Assembly: GCF_020360975.1 (NCBI RefSeq)
Contig: NW_025408667.1
Location: 5,456,001 to 5,520,000, forward strand
Source of the DNA: Hirsutella rhossiliensis
Taxonomy: Eukaryota; Ascomycota; Sordariomycetes; Hypocreales; Ophiocordycipitaceae
DNA: 64,000 nt
Direction of reading: 5' to 3'
Under the pieces are notes generated by a model. That model worked only from the letters and a program-made list of their open reading frames with translations, did not search any database and had not been told where the DNA came from. Shown piece by piece: positions 1 through 12,502 of the stretch (position 1 is its first letter; each line of letters starts with the position of its first letter). A program made the translations under genes and the position numbers.

Positions 1-1061
1 GAATATATAAAAGAGATATAAGCTAGCTTAGTTAGCGCTTTACTACTAAGCTAGCTTTAACTTAATAGTACTATAGGAAGTAGAAGCTATACTAAGAAGC
101 GGCCCCTCCCCTTTAAAGCAGCGCCCTATAGCTTAGTTTATAGGGAGAGGAGGTATACGCTATATATATATAAAAGGCTTAGGCTAGGGACTTAGTCGCC
201 TTAGTTTAGACTAGACTAAAGCGAGGTAATTTTTAAGGATAGTACTAGACTATAAGCGATTTACTTACTACTAAGGGCCGCGAGGGCTAGAGTATTATAT
301 AACCTACGCGTAATTAAACTAAAGTACCTTATAGTAATAGTAAGGGACTTTAATATCTATTATCCGCTCTAAGATAAATATAATAGAACCTTAGATAGCG
401 TAATATAACTTATATAAAAGGCAATAAGACTATAACTTAAACTTACTACCTTAAAAAGGAAGTATATAAGATTTTTCTATAGTTAAAGGGATAGTACTAT
501 TAACTTAGCTTAAGTAACGCTAGAGACTAAAATATAGTATACTAAGCTTAACCTAGACCTAACTAAGTTAAACTATATCCCTTAGACTATTATAATATAA
601 GTTAATACCTAGGCCTAGGTACCTAAACTAGCCCTAAGGTAGAAAGAAGTAAAAGTAAAGCTAGTTAAAGCTAAGACTATATTCTAGCTAGGACTATACT
701 AGCTAACGCTTTAAACGCTTAAGGATATTAACTAGGACCTAGACTATATCTTTACTACTTTAGTATAAATCGCGATAGCTATAGTTTTACTTTAAGGGTA
801 AGTATTACCTAAGGGTAATATATAGTTTACCTTAGAGGTAAGGAGGGCGATAAAGGAGGCTAAGAGGGCAAGGAGGAAGTATAAGCGGGAAAGGAGTAAG
901 GCGAACTAAAAAGACTTATATAAAGCGTTTATAGCTTAAAAGTAGACTATCTATAAGGTAAGGAGGGCTTACTAACGTAAGTTCTTAAAGGAATTTAGCG
1001 CTAATAATACTAAGCTCTAAAATATAAAGAGGTAAGCTAGACTCTATAGTAAGCTACTACT
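1..1061 (+). pseudogene. LINE A-1 ORF2, endonuclease and linker part (RIP-degraded)
   Basis: This is the 5' part of the ORF2 polyprotein of a Tad1/I-like non-LTR retrotransposon; its 5' end lies outside the window. Around 340-364 the frame reads VRDFNIYYP, a RIP-altered form of the GDFNxHHP motif of the apurinic-like endonuclease. An Arg/Lys-rich linker (RRAIKEAKRARRKYKRE-like, 840-900) follows, as in Tad elements before the reverse transcriptase. In-frame stops are TAA or TAG at likely former CAA, CAG or TGG codons. The same sequence occurs reversed at about 26300-27400 (LINE A-2) and 39180-40250 (LINE A-3). The frame is cut at 1061 by a solo LTR and resumes after 1467. Family assignment is firm; exact domain limits are not. 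Confidence 0.85.
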
Positions 1062-1467
1062 TTAATAGGGGCATCTATACCCTAAGGAATATATATAGCC
1101 CGCGTAGCAAAGTCTTTAGTAGGGTCCTTAGTAGGATCCTTAATAGAGTCTCTAGCTAGCCCTCTTCTTAATTAAATAATCCCTTAGCCCTTATTTATTT
1201 AGGGAAGAAGGAGGGAAAATTCGGTCTATAAAAGAGGTCTCTTTTCCTCCTTAGCTAGTAGACAGCATCTTCTTCTATTATTATTATCTTCTTCTATATC
1301 CTCTTTTACTAATATACCTTTTTAGCCTTCTTTACCTTTACCTTGCCCTACTTAGTACTTTCTCGTTTCCTTTATTCCCCTTAGACCCCCTCGTCCTTTA
1401 GTATCTAGCTACTACTATTACCGTTAGCGTAGGTATATCTTTAGGTATATACCGTAGCTACTATTAA
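1062..1467 (+). mobile_element. Solo LTR of an unassigned LTR retrotransposon (406 bp) inside LINE A-1
   Basis: This segment is absent from the matching place in LINE A-2 and LINE A-3, where the sequence runs straight through (AAGCTACTACTAAAACC in the A-3 copy, reverse strand). The insertion begins TTAATAG and ends CTATTAA, a perfect 7-bp inverted terminus. It is flanked by ACTACT at 1056-1061 and 1468-1473, a 5-6-bp target duplication. Inside is a TATA-like box (TATAAAAG at 1227-1234) followed by a pyrimidine-rich stretch, which suggests the + strand is the sense strand. No coding potential is visible. An LTR left by recombination is the best reading; a MITE is less likely because the terminal inverted repeats are so short. 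Confidence 0.75.
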
Positions 1468-3900
1468 ACTACTAAAACCGACCTATATCCTGCTACTAGT
1501 TAAGGAAGGTAAGGACCGACTAATAGAAACCTTTAAAGGGAAGGCTTAGATATTAGCCGCTAAGTTCTTCCTATTAAAGGCTAGTATAACCTAAGGGCTA
1601 TCTTAGCTTATAGCTAAAGCGACCCTTATAGTTAACTAATAAATCTAGCTAGCTAATATTATAGTAGTACTAAGTAAGATAGTAAGCTAGAAAGTAATAG
1701 GTCTAAATAGCGTCCCTTTAAGGTTTATTAAGAAGTACGGCCTAGCCTTAGTCTAGTAATTAACTATAATCTTTAATGCCTATACTTAAATTTATATTTC
1801 CTAGGTTATTTTTATAGAGCGAATATAGTAGTTATCTAGAAGTTAGGTAAGAGGCTAGAAGCCTACTATATAGTAAGGGGATAGAGACTAATTTCCTTCC
1901 TACTTATAGTAGGAAAAGTACTTAAATAGATACTAGCTTAAAGGATTATAGGAGTAGTAAAGGTAAATAGTATCCTACTAAATAAATAAATAAGGAATAA
2001 GAGGAAACGCTCTATAAAAGCAGCGATCCTATTAATAACGGAACTAGTACGCGCGACCTAGGCCTAGAGGGGTATTATATTATTCCTATAGCTAGATATT
2101 AAAAGTATATTTAATATAGTTAACTATAATAAGCTTATAAGGGAACTAAAGCTTAAAAGATACCTTAGATAGCTTATAAGCTTAATATAGAGCTTTATAA
2201 GTAATAGAAGATTAACCTTTTACTTTAATAAAAGGACCTTAGAGCTAACTTAAGTACTAATAAGAGTCCTTTAAGGCTCCCTCTTATCCTTAATCCTATT
2301 TCTATACTATATAACCCTCTTATATAAAAGGCTTAGTATAATATATAGTATTTATACTATTAGCTTCGCCGATAATATAAATATAGTTAGTATTAGACTT
2401 AATAAGGCTACTATAGTTTTACGCTTAAAGGAAGCTTAGAGGGTATATATAAAGTAAGCGACTAAGTTCGCGGTTACTTTTAAACTATTAAAGAGTAAGT
2501 TAATATACTTTATATAAAGGAGATAAGTAATAATAATACTAGTCTACCTTAAGGCTAATATAGTAACTTTAGTCTAAAAGGCCCGCTTACTAAGGGTCTA
2601 AGTATATTAGAAACTATATTAAAAGGCATACCTAAAATAGCTCTAAGTAAAGTTAAAGCGCTAAACTATAGCCTTAACTAAGCTCGTAGCGTTTATATAG
2701 GGCTATACCTTACTATACGCTAAGGAAGTCTATAGTAAGGTAATCTAGTTCTTAATCTCTTATACTATAGTTATATTTTATAAGATAATACTTATAAGGG
2801 GGAAACTATATAGGATTATATAGGGCCTTACCTAAGACTAGTTAGCTTACCTTTAAGTAGTAATAAGCGCTTATTATATAACCTTACTTTACTAAGTTAA
2901 AGTAAAAGTATAGGTGCCCTTAATTAACCTTTACTTAAACTAAAGAATAATAAATACTCTTTAAAGGCTAAAGGACTTAGGACTCTTAGGCTAAATTTAA
3001 CGAACGTTTAACGCGGTTATAGGTATACTTAAAAGGAGGCAACGCTAGGAAGAGAGTAGGCCCTTAGCAGCGCTACCTCTAAGTAGACCCCCCCTTATAA
3101 AAGAGATAAAGGGGGTCTAGGGCTAGATAGGATTAAACGACTTCTTAGATAAAGCTAAGTAGCTTAAAAGGCTAAATAAGGAATAGGCCGCTTAATAAAA
3201 TACTAGGGAAGACTCGATCTAATAATACTAAACTACCCTCTACCTTACTAACTTCCTAGCTTAGTTTAATAAGGCAATAATACTAGACTATTATAAGGGC
3301 CTCCTTAAGTATATTAGTATAATAATTACTTAGATATATATAAGAAAGATTAAGCTTAATAACTTCCTTTTTAACTAATAGGTCCTTAGTATAGTTTTAC
3401 TAATATATACCTATAAATAAAGATAAGATACTATCTACTATATAATAATTAACTATTTATTAATAGTAAAGGTAAGGGAGTCCCTTTTAATATAGGCCTA
3501 GGATATAAGTAATATAAGAGTAAGCTTTTAAGGGAAAAGGATAATAGCGCCGCTAGTATAATAGTTTATCCGCTTAAGTAAGCTCTATTAGTTTAACTTA
3601 GCTTAGAGGCTATATATAAATATACCGGATAATAGGACCGGGGTCGCGCTAAAGATAGAGCGGTCTTAACTAAGACTACCTTAGCTAACTACTTCCCTTA
3701 CTAAGGCGATCTAGTAAGGGAGAGGACCTATAATAATAAGACTATAGCTTTAACTAAACTAAACCTAGACTAAGTATAAACCTCGCTAATTAAACTATAG
3801 ACTAAATAGAACTAATATAACTTAACTAAACTAACCTTAATAGTTATAGAATAAGATCTACTACTAAAAGACTATAATTAAATAAGACCTAACTTAGAAC
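1468..3900 (+). pseudogene. LINE A-1 ORF2, reverse transcriptase and C-terminal part (RIP-degraded)
   Basis: This continues the ORF2 polyprotein after the solo LTR. The reverse transcriptase core is visible: a region related to GVPQGSPLSPILF at about 2260-2320, and the catalytic box FADNI at 2365-2379 (FADDI in the better preserved A-2 copy). After it comes the thumb region typical of Tad/I elements (VKLKRQTxALTKLVAFxxG, about 2645-2700). The frame appears to continue through a post-RT domain to about 3800, with a segment reading TGQQDRGRAKDRA near 3625-3665. I see no RNase H motifs in it. Stops are TAA or TAG at likely Gln and Trp codons. The copy is non-functional. An oppositely oriented frame begins close to its 3' end. 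Confidence 0.85.
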
Positions 3901-3959
3901 TAAACTAAGATAAAGCTAATAACTAGCCCCCCCCTTAAACTATAACCTTAGCTTAGCTT

Positions 3960-5560
3960 ATTAGTAGTAATATCTACTTTATTATTATAGTAAGAATAAT
4001 AAAACCCCCTTAAAGTAATATATAGGGTATAAGAAGGAGTAACCTAAGGCTTATAAAGAGTATAAGGACTATTACTACCGCTATAAGAAGCTTAATAATA
4101 ACTAGATAGACTTAACCTTAAACCTAAACTAAAGCTAGCTTAAACGGCTAGCTTATAAGATAAAGTAATAACTAAGGCCTATACTAAGGTAGGACCTATA
4201 CTAGCAGCGGTATAAAGGCGTTTACTATAGCTTATACTATAACCTTAGATCTAATTAAGGTTAAAACTAGTAATAATCTTAGCTAAGACTAAACCGCGAT
4301 AACTATAAAGATACTACTAAATAAAGTTAAGAGCGCTAGTAGGATTAGTAGGCGACGTAAGATAAGGACGCTTTAAGGCGGGCTTAGCGCTAAGAGAACT
4401 ACTAGGCTATAGCTCGGCGTTAGAACTAATAGAGGGAGACGTAGTAGGCTCCTAAGCTAGCTTTATAATAACCGCGGGTATAGTAATAATAATAGATTCC
4501 TTAGCCTTAGCCTTAGATAGGGCCTTAAACGCGGCTACCGCCTTACCCTTACCTTTGCCCTTCCCTTTATTAAAAGGGACTAAGGCTAGACTAGGCCTAG
4601 TAAGATTAAAACTACTATCCTTACTATTAGGGCTATTACTAGTAATAAGATAGAAATAGTTAGCGAGATCGTTAACCGCTATAAGAGTTTTTTAAGTAAC
4701 TAAGAGCGACTTAGGCCTAACCTAAGCTAAGGTCTTAATAGTATCGCTAAACTTACTTAAGTACTTCTTTAAGAACTTATATATATAGTAGGTATTATCT
4801 ATAAAATAGGTAAAAGCTAATATAAGCGTCTTAATATTCTTAGCGATTATAGCTAAACTAAGGGTAGACTTACTTAATACGCTCTTACCTTTAATAGTAA
4901 GGGCCTTCTAACTAGCGTAAATATAAGTTTCTAGAGTAGCGTAATAAAAGTACTCTTATACTAAACCCTTAATAAAGGAGGGGCTATCGACCTTAAACTA
5001 TACCTAGTAAAGGGTATAAGCGGCCTCCTTACCTTTAAAGGTAATCTAGAATATAGATTAGTACTAAACTTAAATAGTACTATAGCGTAAAAGGGTTACT
5101 TACTTAGTAATAGGACTAGTTAAAGTTAGCGTAAGTAATATATACTTTAGCTTTTATAGCTATTAAAGTTAGCTAAAAATACTAAAGGTAAGACTAACCT
5201 AAGATAAAACTAAGATTAATATTTATAAGACTAGTTTTAATAACTAGTAAAGGACTTATAAGTAAGCTTATTAGTAAAACGCTTAATATATATAAAATAT
5301 AAAATAGAGCGCTTTAACCTTACTATAGTAGCGACTTTCTTATAAGGAGGGGGTTTTAAAGGAGGCAAACTACTACTACCTAAGTTAGCTTCCTAGTTAA
5401 ATATTATAACGCGGCGATAAGCAAACTAAATATAGTGCTAAGGAGACTTAGAGTTATAGAAATAAAGTAAGTAAGGTAGATATTATACTTATAAAAGAGA
5501 TAAATAATAAAGAGATAGAAGTAGGTATAAATAGAACTAAGGGGGGAGGGTAGGTATATA
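3960..5560 (-). pseudogene. Antisense ORF X of LINE A-1 (unrecognised protein)
   Basis: This lies in the 3' part of the LINE unit but reads best on the strand opposite to the LINE polyprotein. A Lys-Gly repeat (KGKGKGK-like) is encoded at about 4540-4570, beside an Ala/Lys-rich stretch (KALSKAKAK in LINE A-2). The reading is much clearer in LINE A-2 (22440-23970, + strand), where the stops fall at likely Gln or Trp codons. I do not recognise the protein. It could be a captured host gene, an additional element ORF, or chance openness opposite a sense frame. The sense strand here also shows some open stretches, so strand assignment is an inference. Confidence 0.5.
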
Positions 5561-6015
5561 TATACGCGAGCTACGCGCGTATAATTAGTAACTATAAGAT
5601 AGAAGGTAAATATAGGCCGCCGCGCCTTTAATTAAGAAGTCGCGTAGCTAAATAGGAACCGATTTATAATTAACGGAGCCGGCTAACCGAATTTCGATTA
5701 GCTAGCCCTACCTAAGAGCGACCTATACTAGCGCCTAGCCTAGTAACCGGATATTACTTACCTTACTAACTAATAGACTAATAAGCTAATATAACCGCGG
5801 CTACGCGGCTATAATATAGGAGCTATAGTAAATAGAGGCGCTCGCGAGTTAGGCCCTTAAAGAGAGACTACTACCTATAACCTTAGGCCCGGGCTAGCGA
5901 GCCTAGGCCGCGGCCGCTTAAGATAGTAGCGGCTATAGCTTAAGAGGGCTTATACTAAGATACTATAGTATAAGAGGAGCCCGCGGTAACTAGCGTAAAT
6001 TTCCTATATACTACT
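5561..6015 (+). other. GC-rich 3' region of LINE A-1
   Basis: This non-coding, GC-rich terminal region is shared in reverse orientation by LINE A-2 (about 21800-22300) and LINE A-3 (about 34205-34680). It holds clusters such as GCGGCCGCGGCC and a hairpin-forming block at about 5890-5920. Copia-1 interrupts it at 6020; the last 3' stretch of the LINE resumes at 12362. No open frame or promoter is apparent. Confidence 0.7.
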
Positions 6016-6020
6016 ATTAT

Positions 6021-6498
6021 TCTTATAAAGAGAGATATAAGAAGTATATATAAAATATATAAAGGTAAAAGTAAAAGTAAGGGGTCGGATAGGTAGGGTA
6101 AAGATATTTAATTCTTATAGGAGTAGTAATTATAGTAAGGGAGTAATTATTATATTGCCTTAATTATCCTTCTTTCCTTTATCTAACGCCCCTCTTTATA
6201 CTTATCTAGCATCTTAATTAATAAAGAAGATCTTACTTAAAGAAGCTACTAATATCCTTTTAACTACCGAGCTTTTTACTAGTTTTTCCCTTCCTTTCTA
6301 GCCGTTACCGGTATATCCGTCTTATCTCTCGCTACCTTTATAGGAAGCTATCGCTACTTTTACTTCCCCTTATACCCCTACCCTCTTCTCTATACTTCTT
6401 TTTAGCTCCTTCTTTAAAATATATTTTTTTAGCTTCCTAGGTCCCTCGAACTAAGAGATATCTCCGAGAACTAAGAAATTAAGTTACGCTTTATAATA
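6021..6498 (-). repeat. Copia-1 3' LTR
   Basis: 478-bp LTR, left copy, which is the 3' LTR because the element reads on the minus strand. It is nearly identical in layout to 11884-12361. The purine tract abuts it at 6499-6507. Homologous LTRs lie at 12803, 18622, 33128 (opposite strand), 50121 and 59890. Confidence 0.92.
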
Positions 6499-6899
6499 TA
6501 CCCCCTTAGCTATAGCCTGCCCTTATAGAAAGGGTAAAGCTAAATACCTAGGCCTATAAGTATATAGAGGAGGTCTTAGTCTATACTTATCCCTTACTTA
6601 AAAAATCCGGGTTTTAGCCCTAAGCTCTTTTAGACTTACTTTAGGAAAAGGGGCCTTAAGGAGGATATTAAGTCCTATAAGAAAGGGGGGCTTCTTTAAG
6701 GATAAGTCCTTAAAAAGGGGGCCTTTAAGAAGAATAAGTCCTAATTAAGCTAGGGGCCCTCTTTTAAGATAAGTCCTAATTCCTCTTTTTAGCTATAGAC
6801 GTCTCCTTCCTCCTATATACTATTAGCTCCTTTTATAGACTCTTAAGGCGGGCTTCTAAGGATAGCTTTTCTCGATCGTCTTCTAGCTTAATTTACTAT

Positions 6900-9800
6900 A
6901 AAAAGATAGCTAGCTTTTACTTTAGTAAGGGCTTTATAAGACCGTCGGCTTTTATCGATACTATTAGAACCTAATAGATAGAAATTAGGCCCTTTTAGAC
7001 CTCTTAGCGTAACTAATACTAATAGATATTAATATACTATAGCTAGGTTAATAGCTTACTATTTTCCTTTATAAGAATTCGTATAGTCTATATATTATTA
7101 TATTCTATAGCTAACGGGGACGGAATTTATAGTCGTAATAATATTAGTAGCTAGCTAAGGAAAATCGCTTCTTTTAACGCTTTTAAAAGAGCTAGTAGCT
7201 CTGCTTCTATACTAGAAGTTATAATAGTAGCTTACTTTAAAGCTCTTTAAGTAATAGTTCCTTTAAAAAGGGATATAATATACCCTTATAAGCTTTTTCT
7301 ATCTAAGGAATTATTTAGAAAGGATAAATCGCTTAAATAAAGGAAGATTTTAGTAGCTTATTTCCTTCCTTACCCTCCTAAGTATAAACTATTTAATCTT
7401 ATTAAATAGAGATAAAGGATAGCTCTATCTACTACTTCTTAATACTTAGGGCTAGGATTCTAGTTATACTTAGCTAGCTAGGAGACTATAAAAGAGATAT
7501 CCGGTTTAGTAAAAATAGCTAAAAAAAAGTAGGGAGCCTACCTTCTATTAATATTAGTGTTTCTCTTACTCCCTAGCTTAAAAGGACGGATTAGGTAAAA
7601 GCTCTTTATCTAATATAAGTATAGAGGGAAGCTTCTTATTAAGGGAATTAAGGAGGAATTTATAAGCGACCTTATCGATATAGGCGTCTTAGGTAAGCTA
7701 AATAGTCTATTAGGACCTATTTTAAAGGATTCGTATCCCTAGGAACTACTTTAGCCCCCCTAGCTTAGTTATCTTATACCTTTATTATAGGCCTTATATA
7801 GCCCCCTTAGTAGTAGCTTCTTCTTCTTTTAGGTAGGCCTAGATAATATTATCGATATAGAAGAAGACTATAATTTTACCCTTCTATATTATATACGGTT
7901 TATAAGGGACTTTCGTAAAGCTTAGGGCTTTAAGGGAACCTATTAAATGCTATTATTAAAGAAGGGGTAATCTTTATAGTCTATATAGAGCTTTCCTAAG
8001 CTATAGAACCTTTCTTAGTTATTAGAAACTAAGAGGAAGTTTTATATAAATAACTTCTTCTTCCTTAAGAGGGCAGTTAAAGAAGGCGTTAACTATATCT
8101 ATTTAATCGAGCTCGAGGTCGAATTCTACTACTATAGCTATAAGGGTCCGAAAAGATATCCCTACTAGGGTGGTTGCCTTAGTAGGTAGATCCCCCTTTT
8201 CCTATTAATTCCTATAGATAACTAGCCGGGCTTTATACTTTTAAAGGAAGCTATGTTTATTAGTCTTATAGATAAAGACCTACTTATAGCTAAGGACCTA
8301 TTTTCCTCTTACCTTTTCCTTAAGGACCTCTTCGAAAGACCCTATCTCCTTATATAAAGCTAGGTAGTCTTTCTAGGCCTAGAAAAACTAGTCTTTAAAG
8401 GGGTGTTTTTCTAGCTACTTTTAGTTTACTAGTAGGTCTAGGAGGTCTCTTTTATATACCTTCCTTACTAATAGAGGCTTAAAATGCTAGCTTACTATAA
8501 ATACTTTATAGGAACTGTCTTTTATCGGCGTTAGATAGAAGTCGGAAAAACGATCGAAATAAGGGAGTAATTAGTCTTCTTTTATATTAGGCCCTATACC
8601 TTCCTTTGCTTCTCGAAGTAGAGATAAAAAGGCAGCCGGGTAATCCTTTAAGAGAGGTGCCTTTCCTACCCCCTTAGGGGTCGAGATAGGAAGACTAACT
8701 AAAAAAGCTGCTTTTAAATCTTCTTCTTATTTTATAAAAGGAGGCGTAGGGAGGTAAGCGTATTCTAGCTCTACCGCTTTCCTATAGTCTCCTTCTTCGT
8801 TTAGATTATTTAATCTAGTAGCTTCCTCTTCTTCCTCTTCTTCGAAGTTAACGTTATCCTTAACTACTTCGATATCGGTTTCTTCTTTTATTTCTTTATT
8901 TAAGACCTCTTCTTAAAACTATTAAGAAGGGGAGATTTAAATCTTTTAAATTAGTTAACGTTAAGAGAGTAAGAGGGGCTATTAATCCCTCTTTCTATTA
9001 AAGAAGCTAGATTCGTCGAAAATAATATCCCTAGTTAAAATAACCTTTTATAAAAGAGGAATCTAGATCTAGAAGATATTTATAGAATTATAACTAATAA
9101 GGTAACTAATAAAGGCTCTAGGATTAAGCTTTCTTTTCTTCTTCCTTTTTAGCTATATATTAGTAGTTATAGCATATACCTTATAGCTATAAGCACGAAG
9201 GTAGGCTAGCGAGGCCCTCTTCTTTATAAAGAGCTTAAGAGGGGATTTTTAGTCTATTCTTTAGTTTAGTTCCCTAGGGTCCTTAGGGTCCCTAAGGGTC
9301 CGGTTCTATAGGTAATAGGCGGTCTTAACGACTTCCCTCTAAAGGTTATATAGAAGCTTTATAGTAAGTCTTATTATATAGGCCCTTTTTATTATAGTAC
9401 CCCTTAATCTTTTTACCCCTCCGTTTTAGGCCTAGGTATTTAGTGCTAATAGGAGGGGTAAAATGCCCGTTTTTCGAAGCTAATTTAAGATATCCTTTAT
9501 AAATAGCTCTCTATTAGACCGTATCTTCTTTACCTCGTAGCGAAAGTAGGAATTTATTTAGTTAATAAAGTCCTAGAAGGTAGACTAGTTATACTTACTT
9601 AAGTAGGTCCGTAAGAAATAAGGGAAAACCATCCTTAAAAAACCGTCTATAAAAAACATTACCCTAACGAAGCTTTCCTAGTCCTTAGAGACGTCGGTCT
9701 AGTTAACCTAAATTTCCTTATATAGCTAGTCCGGCCGTAAAGGCGTTTATCTAGAAAGTCGTCTCTTAGTCTTCCCTTAGCTATAGTATTTATATTTAAC

Positions 9801-11800
9801 GGTCTTTAGGCCCCTTATTCGTACGCCCTATTATTAGCCTAGCTTATATAAAGCTAGGGAGCCTAGGTAACTAAGTCGTGCGTCCTAAAAAATACCGTCT
9901 CCTTAGGCTACTAGAAGAGGGTCCTTTATAGTAGACCTATTCCTCTTAGTAAGGAAAGCTAACTTCTTAAGAGGTTCCTTCCTAAAGATAGGTCGGAATT
10001 CAAGAATAAATTAACTGAATTTCTCCTCGATAAGCTTAATAGTCTAATTCTTTTAAACTAGCCTCGTAGGCTTAGACGTCGTATCCTGGAAGATCCCTTC
10101 CTCTTAAAGAAAGCGGAAGGAAATTAAGCTTATTAAAAATTAAAGGCAAAAAGCTACCCTTTTTTATTAAAGAATTTATATAGACCTATTAGGTAATTTC
10201 ATTATAAAATTCACCCTTCTATATCCCTCTATCTATATAGTTAATTCCCTAGTAATAAGGTATTCCCTCCGTACCTTCTTAAAGGACTAGAATCGTAAGA
10301 GTATATTATAGATATTAAGGGAAGTACTAGAGTTAAGGATAGCTAATTTTCGTAGGGGATAATTAGAGGGCTCTAACGGTTAGTCTTAGCCTTATTAATC
10401 TATAGGGAAGATAAAGGCCGGATTTACTATACCAACGATTTTTCCTCGAATTTATAGCTCGAATAAGGGCAGCGGCGTTAGTTACTATTTCTTAGTAACC
10501 CGAATCTCGTCTATCTTCTTCTATAATAAGGGGCCCTCCTTATAAGACTATTATATCGTTTCTTATAGCCTCTTTAAAGGGTTAAATCCTTTAGGTCGGT
10601 TTTCCTCGAAGACCTACTAGTATTATAATAATCGATAACCTAGGGATTTATAGGCTAGGCAGCCGTTTCGCTTAGTCTTTTATTTCTTCGAGGAATCCTT
10701 ATACCGATCTAGAAGGTCTACTTAAAAACCCCCCCTTTTTACCCCTTATTACTAATTTTAACGAAGAGGTTCGATTTTAACTAGTTCCTTAATTTTTCGA
10801 CTAACGGACTAAAAGGTCTATTAGGGGACTAGTTAGGCCGGTCTAACTAACGGGACCGGGGCCGGGCCCGGATTAAGAGGCGGAGCTAGGACCGGGGCAG
10901 CCGTTAAAGATAGGGTTAAGGCTCTCGAGGGAGGAGGAGCCGAAGGAGTAATAGCTATAGCAGTAGCGGGAGCTATAGTAATAGGGGCTATAGCAGCTAT
11001 AGGGGCAGTAGGTCGAGCCGTCTAGGTCGAGTACTAGCTATAAAGGAATAAGACTACTTACTATTATACTTTAGCAGCCTCTTCGTTTAATTCCTAGCTA
11101 GCTTCTAAAAAGATAGTTAAGTAACCGTTACTAATAGGCTTTATTAGTAGAGATATATCCTATAGCTACTAGCCGGAAAGAGCTTTTATAAGGAAGTATT
11201 AGTTAGCTTCCTTAAGGATTTCTTCTTATATAGCTAGCTACGACGAAGCTAGTAGGTTTCTAATAAAGAAGGCTCCTAGATATACCGTATAGGTCTTTCT
11301 AATATAGTTAGTTATATAGCCCTTTAAGGGAGCTATCGAGGTCTCGAGCTTTAAAAGCTACTACTTAGGAGTCTCTTCCTCTTAAAGAGTAATTAGCTTT
11401 ACGGCACTAACGTATTCCGTTATTACCGTATATATAATAGTTAGTAGCTTCGTCTTATAAAGGTATTCCTTATAGTAACTCTTATAGTTACTTAAGGTAG
11501 TAGAAAAAGCTCTTTATTATATAGAGGTTAGCTTAGAAAAGAGGGAAGCTCCTTCTATAAATTCCGTTACCCTAGGATAAAGAGGGGGCTTAAAAAGGTC
11601 CTACTTATTAAAGAAGACTAAATTATAGATAGTTCTATTTATACGAGCCCGTAGCTCCTTTACCTACTTATCTTAATCTTAGGGCTTTATAAGAATCGTC
11701 CTATAGACTATAGGGATAGTAAAGGAGTCGGTTTTCGTTATTATTATAGGTAAGGGTAGAAAAGTAAGGTAAAAATCGGCTTTTCTAGTAAGAGGGGTAA
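6900..11800 (-). pseudogene. Copia-1 gag-pol polyprotein (RIP-degraded)
   Basis: Ty1/copia order read on the minus strand: gag (about 11800-10750), with a Gly/Ala-rich patch at 10920-11000; integrase (about 10200-9300); RT (about 8400-7700); RNase H (about 7300-6900). Integrase shows a region like FIDGFLRMVFPYFLRTY followed by KIRSNRELF (around 9480-9680) and QNGGVERLRGTI (around 9420). RT shows ALYRL*R for ALYGLRQ at about 7985-8005 and the catalytic box FYIDNI (YIDD) at about 7835-7860. RNase H ends with KADGLTK at about 6930-6950. All in-frame stops are TAA or TAG. The polyprotein would make capsid, integrase and reverse transcriptase-RNase H in an intact copy; this one cannot. Confidence 0.88.
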
Positions 11801-11869
11801 AAGGATACTACGAGGGATATAAGAAAGATGCCTTTTATAGTAGCTAGAAGGTATAGGAATTCTATTCCT

Positions 11870-11883
11870 CCCGGGCTTATAAC
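11870..11883 (-). promoter_or_regulatory. Copia-1 primer-binding site, half tRNA-iMet type
   Basis: On the minus strand GTTATAAGCCCGGG follows the 5' LTR directly. RIP turns TGAG into TAAG, so the likely ancestor GTTATGAGCCC is complementary to the anticodon arm of initiator tRNA-Met (GGGCTCATAAC). This is the internal, half-tRNA priming known from Drosophila copia. Copia-2 has the same site with further transitions. The miniature element at 36053 has it unchanged. Confidence 0.75.
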
Positions 11884-12361
11884 TCCTATAAAGAGAGATA
11901 TAAGAAGTATATATAAAATATATAAAGGTAAAAGTAAAAGTAAGGGGTCGGATAGGTAGGGCAGAGATATTTAATTCTTATAGGAGTAGTAATTATAGTA
12001 AGGGAGTAATTATTATGTTACCTTAATTATTCTTCTTTCCTCTATCTAACGCCTCTCTTTATACCTATCTAGTATCTTAATTAATAATAAAGATCCTACT
12101 TAAAGAAGCTACTAATATCCTTTTAACTACTAAGATTTTTACTAGTTTTTTACCTCCTTTCTAGCCGTTGCTAGTATATCCGTTTTATCTCTCGCTACCT
12201 TTATAGGAAGCTATCGCTACTTTTACTTCCCCTTATACCCCTACCCTCTTCTCTATACTTCTTTTTAGCTCCTTCTTTAAAACCTGTTTTTTTAGCTTCC
12301 TAGGTCCCTTATACTAAGAGATATCTCTAAGAACTACGAAATTAGGTTATACTTCGCGATA
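11884..12361 (-). repeat. Copia-1 5' LTR
   Basis: 478-bp right LTR, the promoter end of Copia-1 on the minus strand. Its outer end CTTCGCGATA at 12352-12361 keeps the CG-containing terminus that is partly lost in the 3' LTR (CTTTATAATA). It is followed by the ATTAT duplication. Confidence 0.92.
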
Positions 12362-12502
12362 ATTATAATCTTATTTAAGGCGGACTTATACTAAAAAAAA
12401 GGAGGGTTTCCCTTTAAGCACTTTAGTTTTTCCCTTTTATTTAATATTAAAGTTTTAAATACCTTTAGCTAGGTCCTTAGTATAATCTTAATAATAATAA
12501 TA
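12362..12502 (+). other. LINE A-1 extreme 3' end with TAA-repeat tail
   Basis: This resumes LINE A-1 after Copia-1. It is the reverse complement of about 21655-21800 (LINE A-2) and is also seen at 34064-34205 and 59739-59889. It ends CTTAATAATAATAAT, a simple (TAA)n tail as used by several LINE clades instead of poly(A). Gypsy sequence starts directly after it, so LINE A-1 was inserted into a gypsy element. Confidence 0.85.

Larger units (their letters stand above)
6021..12361 (-). mobile_element. Copia-1: full-length Ty1/copia retrotransposon
   Basis: A 6.3-kb element bounded by two 478-bp LTRs and a 5-bp target duplication ATTAT (6016-6020 and 12362-12366). The empty site is reconstructed from LINE A-3. 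On the minus strand the LTR begins TATTATAAAG or TATCGCGAAG (ancestrally probably TGTCGCGAAG) and ends in CTTTATAAGA, giving near-inverted termini. The primer site is GTTATAAGCCCGGG directly inside the right LTR (11870-11883). The polypurine tract is AAGGGGG, read on the minus strand beside the left LTR (about 6500-6507). It is inserted in LINE A-1 in the opposite orientation. Some TGT, TGG and ACA/CCA survive, so it looks somewhat less mutated than its host LINE. Confidence 0.93.

Noticed and set aside
161..172. TATATATATA runs as promoters (many sites)
   Set aside because: TA is the product of the mutation process and such runs occur throughout; they carry no promoter information on their own.
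1062..1467. Intron or divergent ORF2 segment of LINE A-1
   Set aside because: It is missing from two other LINE A copies and is bounded by a target duplication, so it is an insertion.
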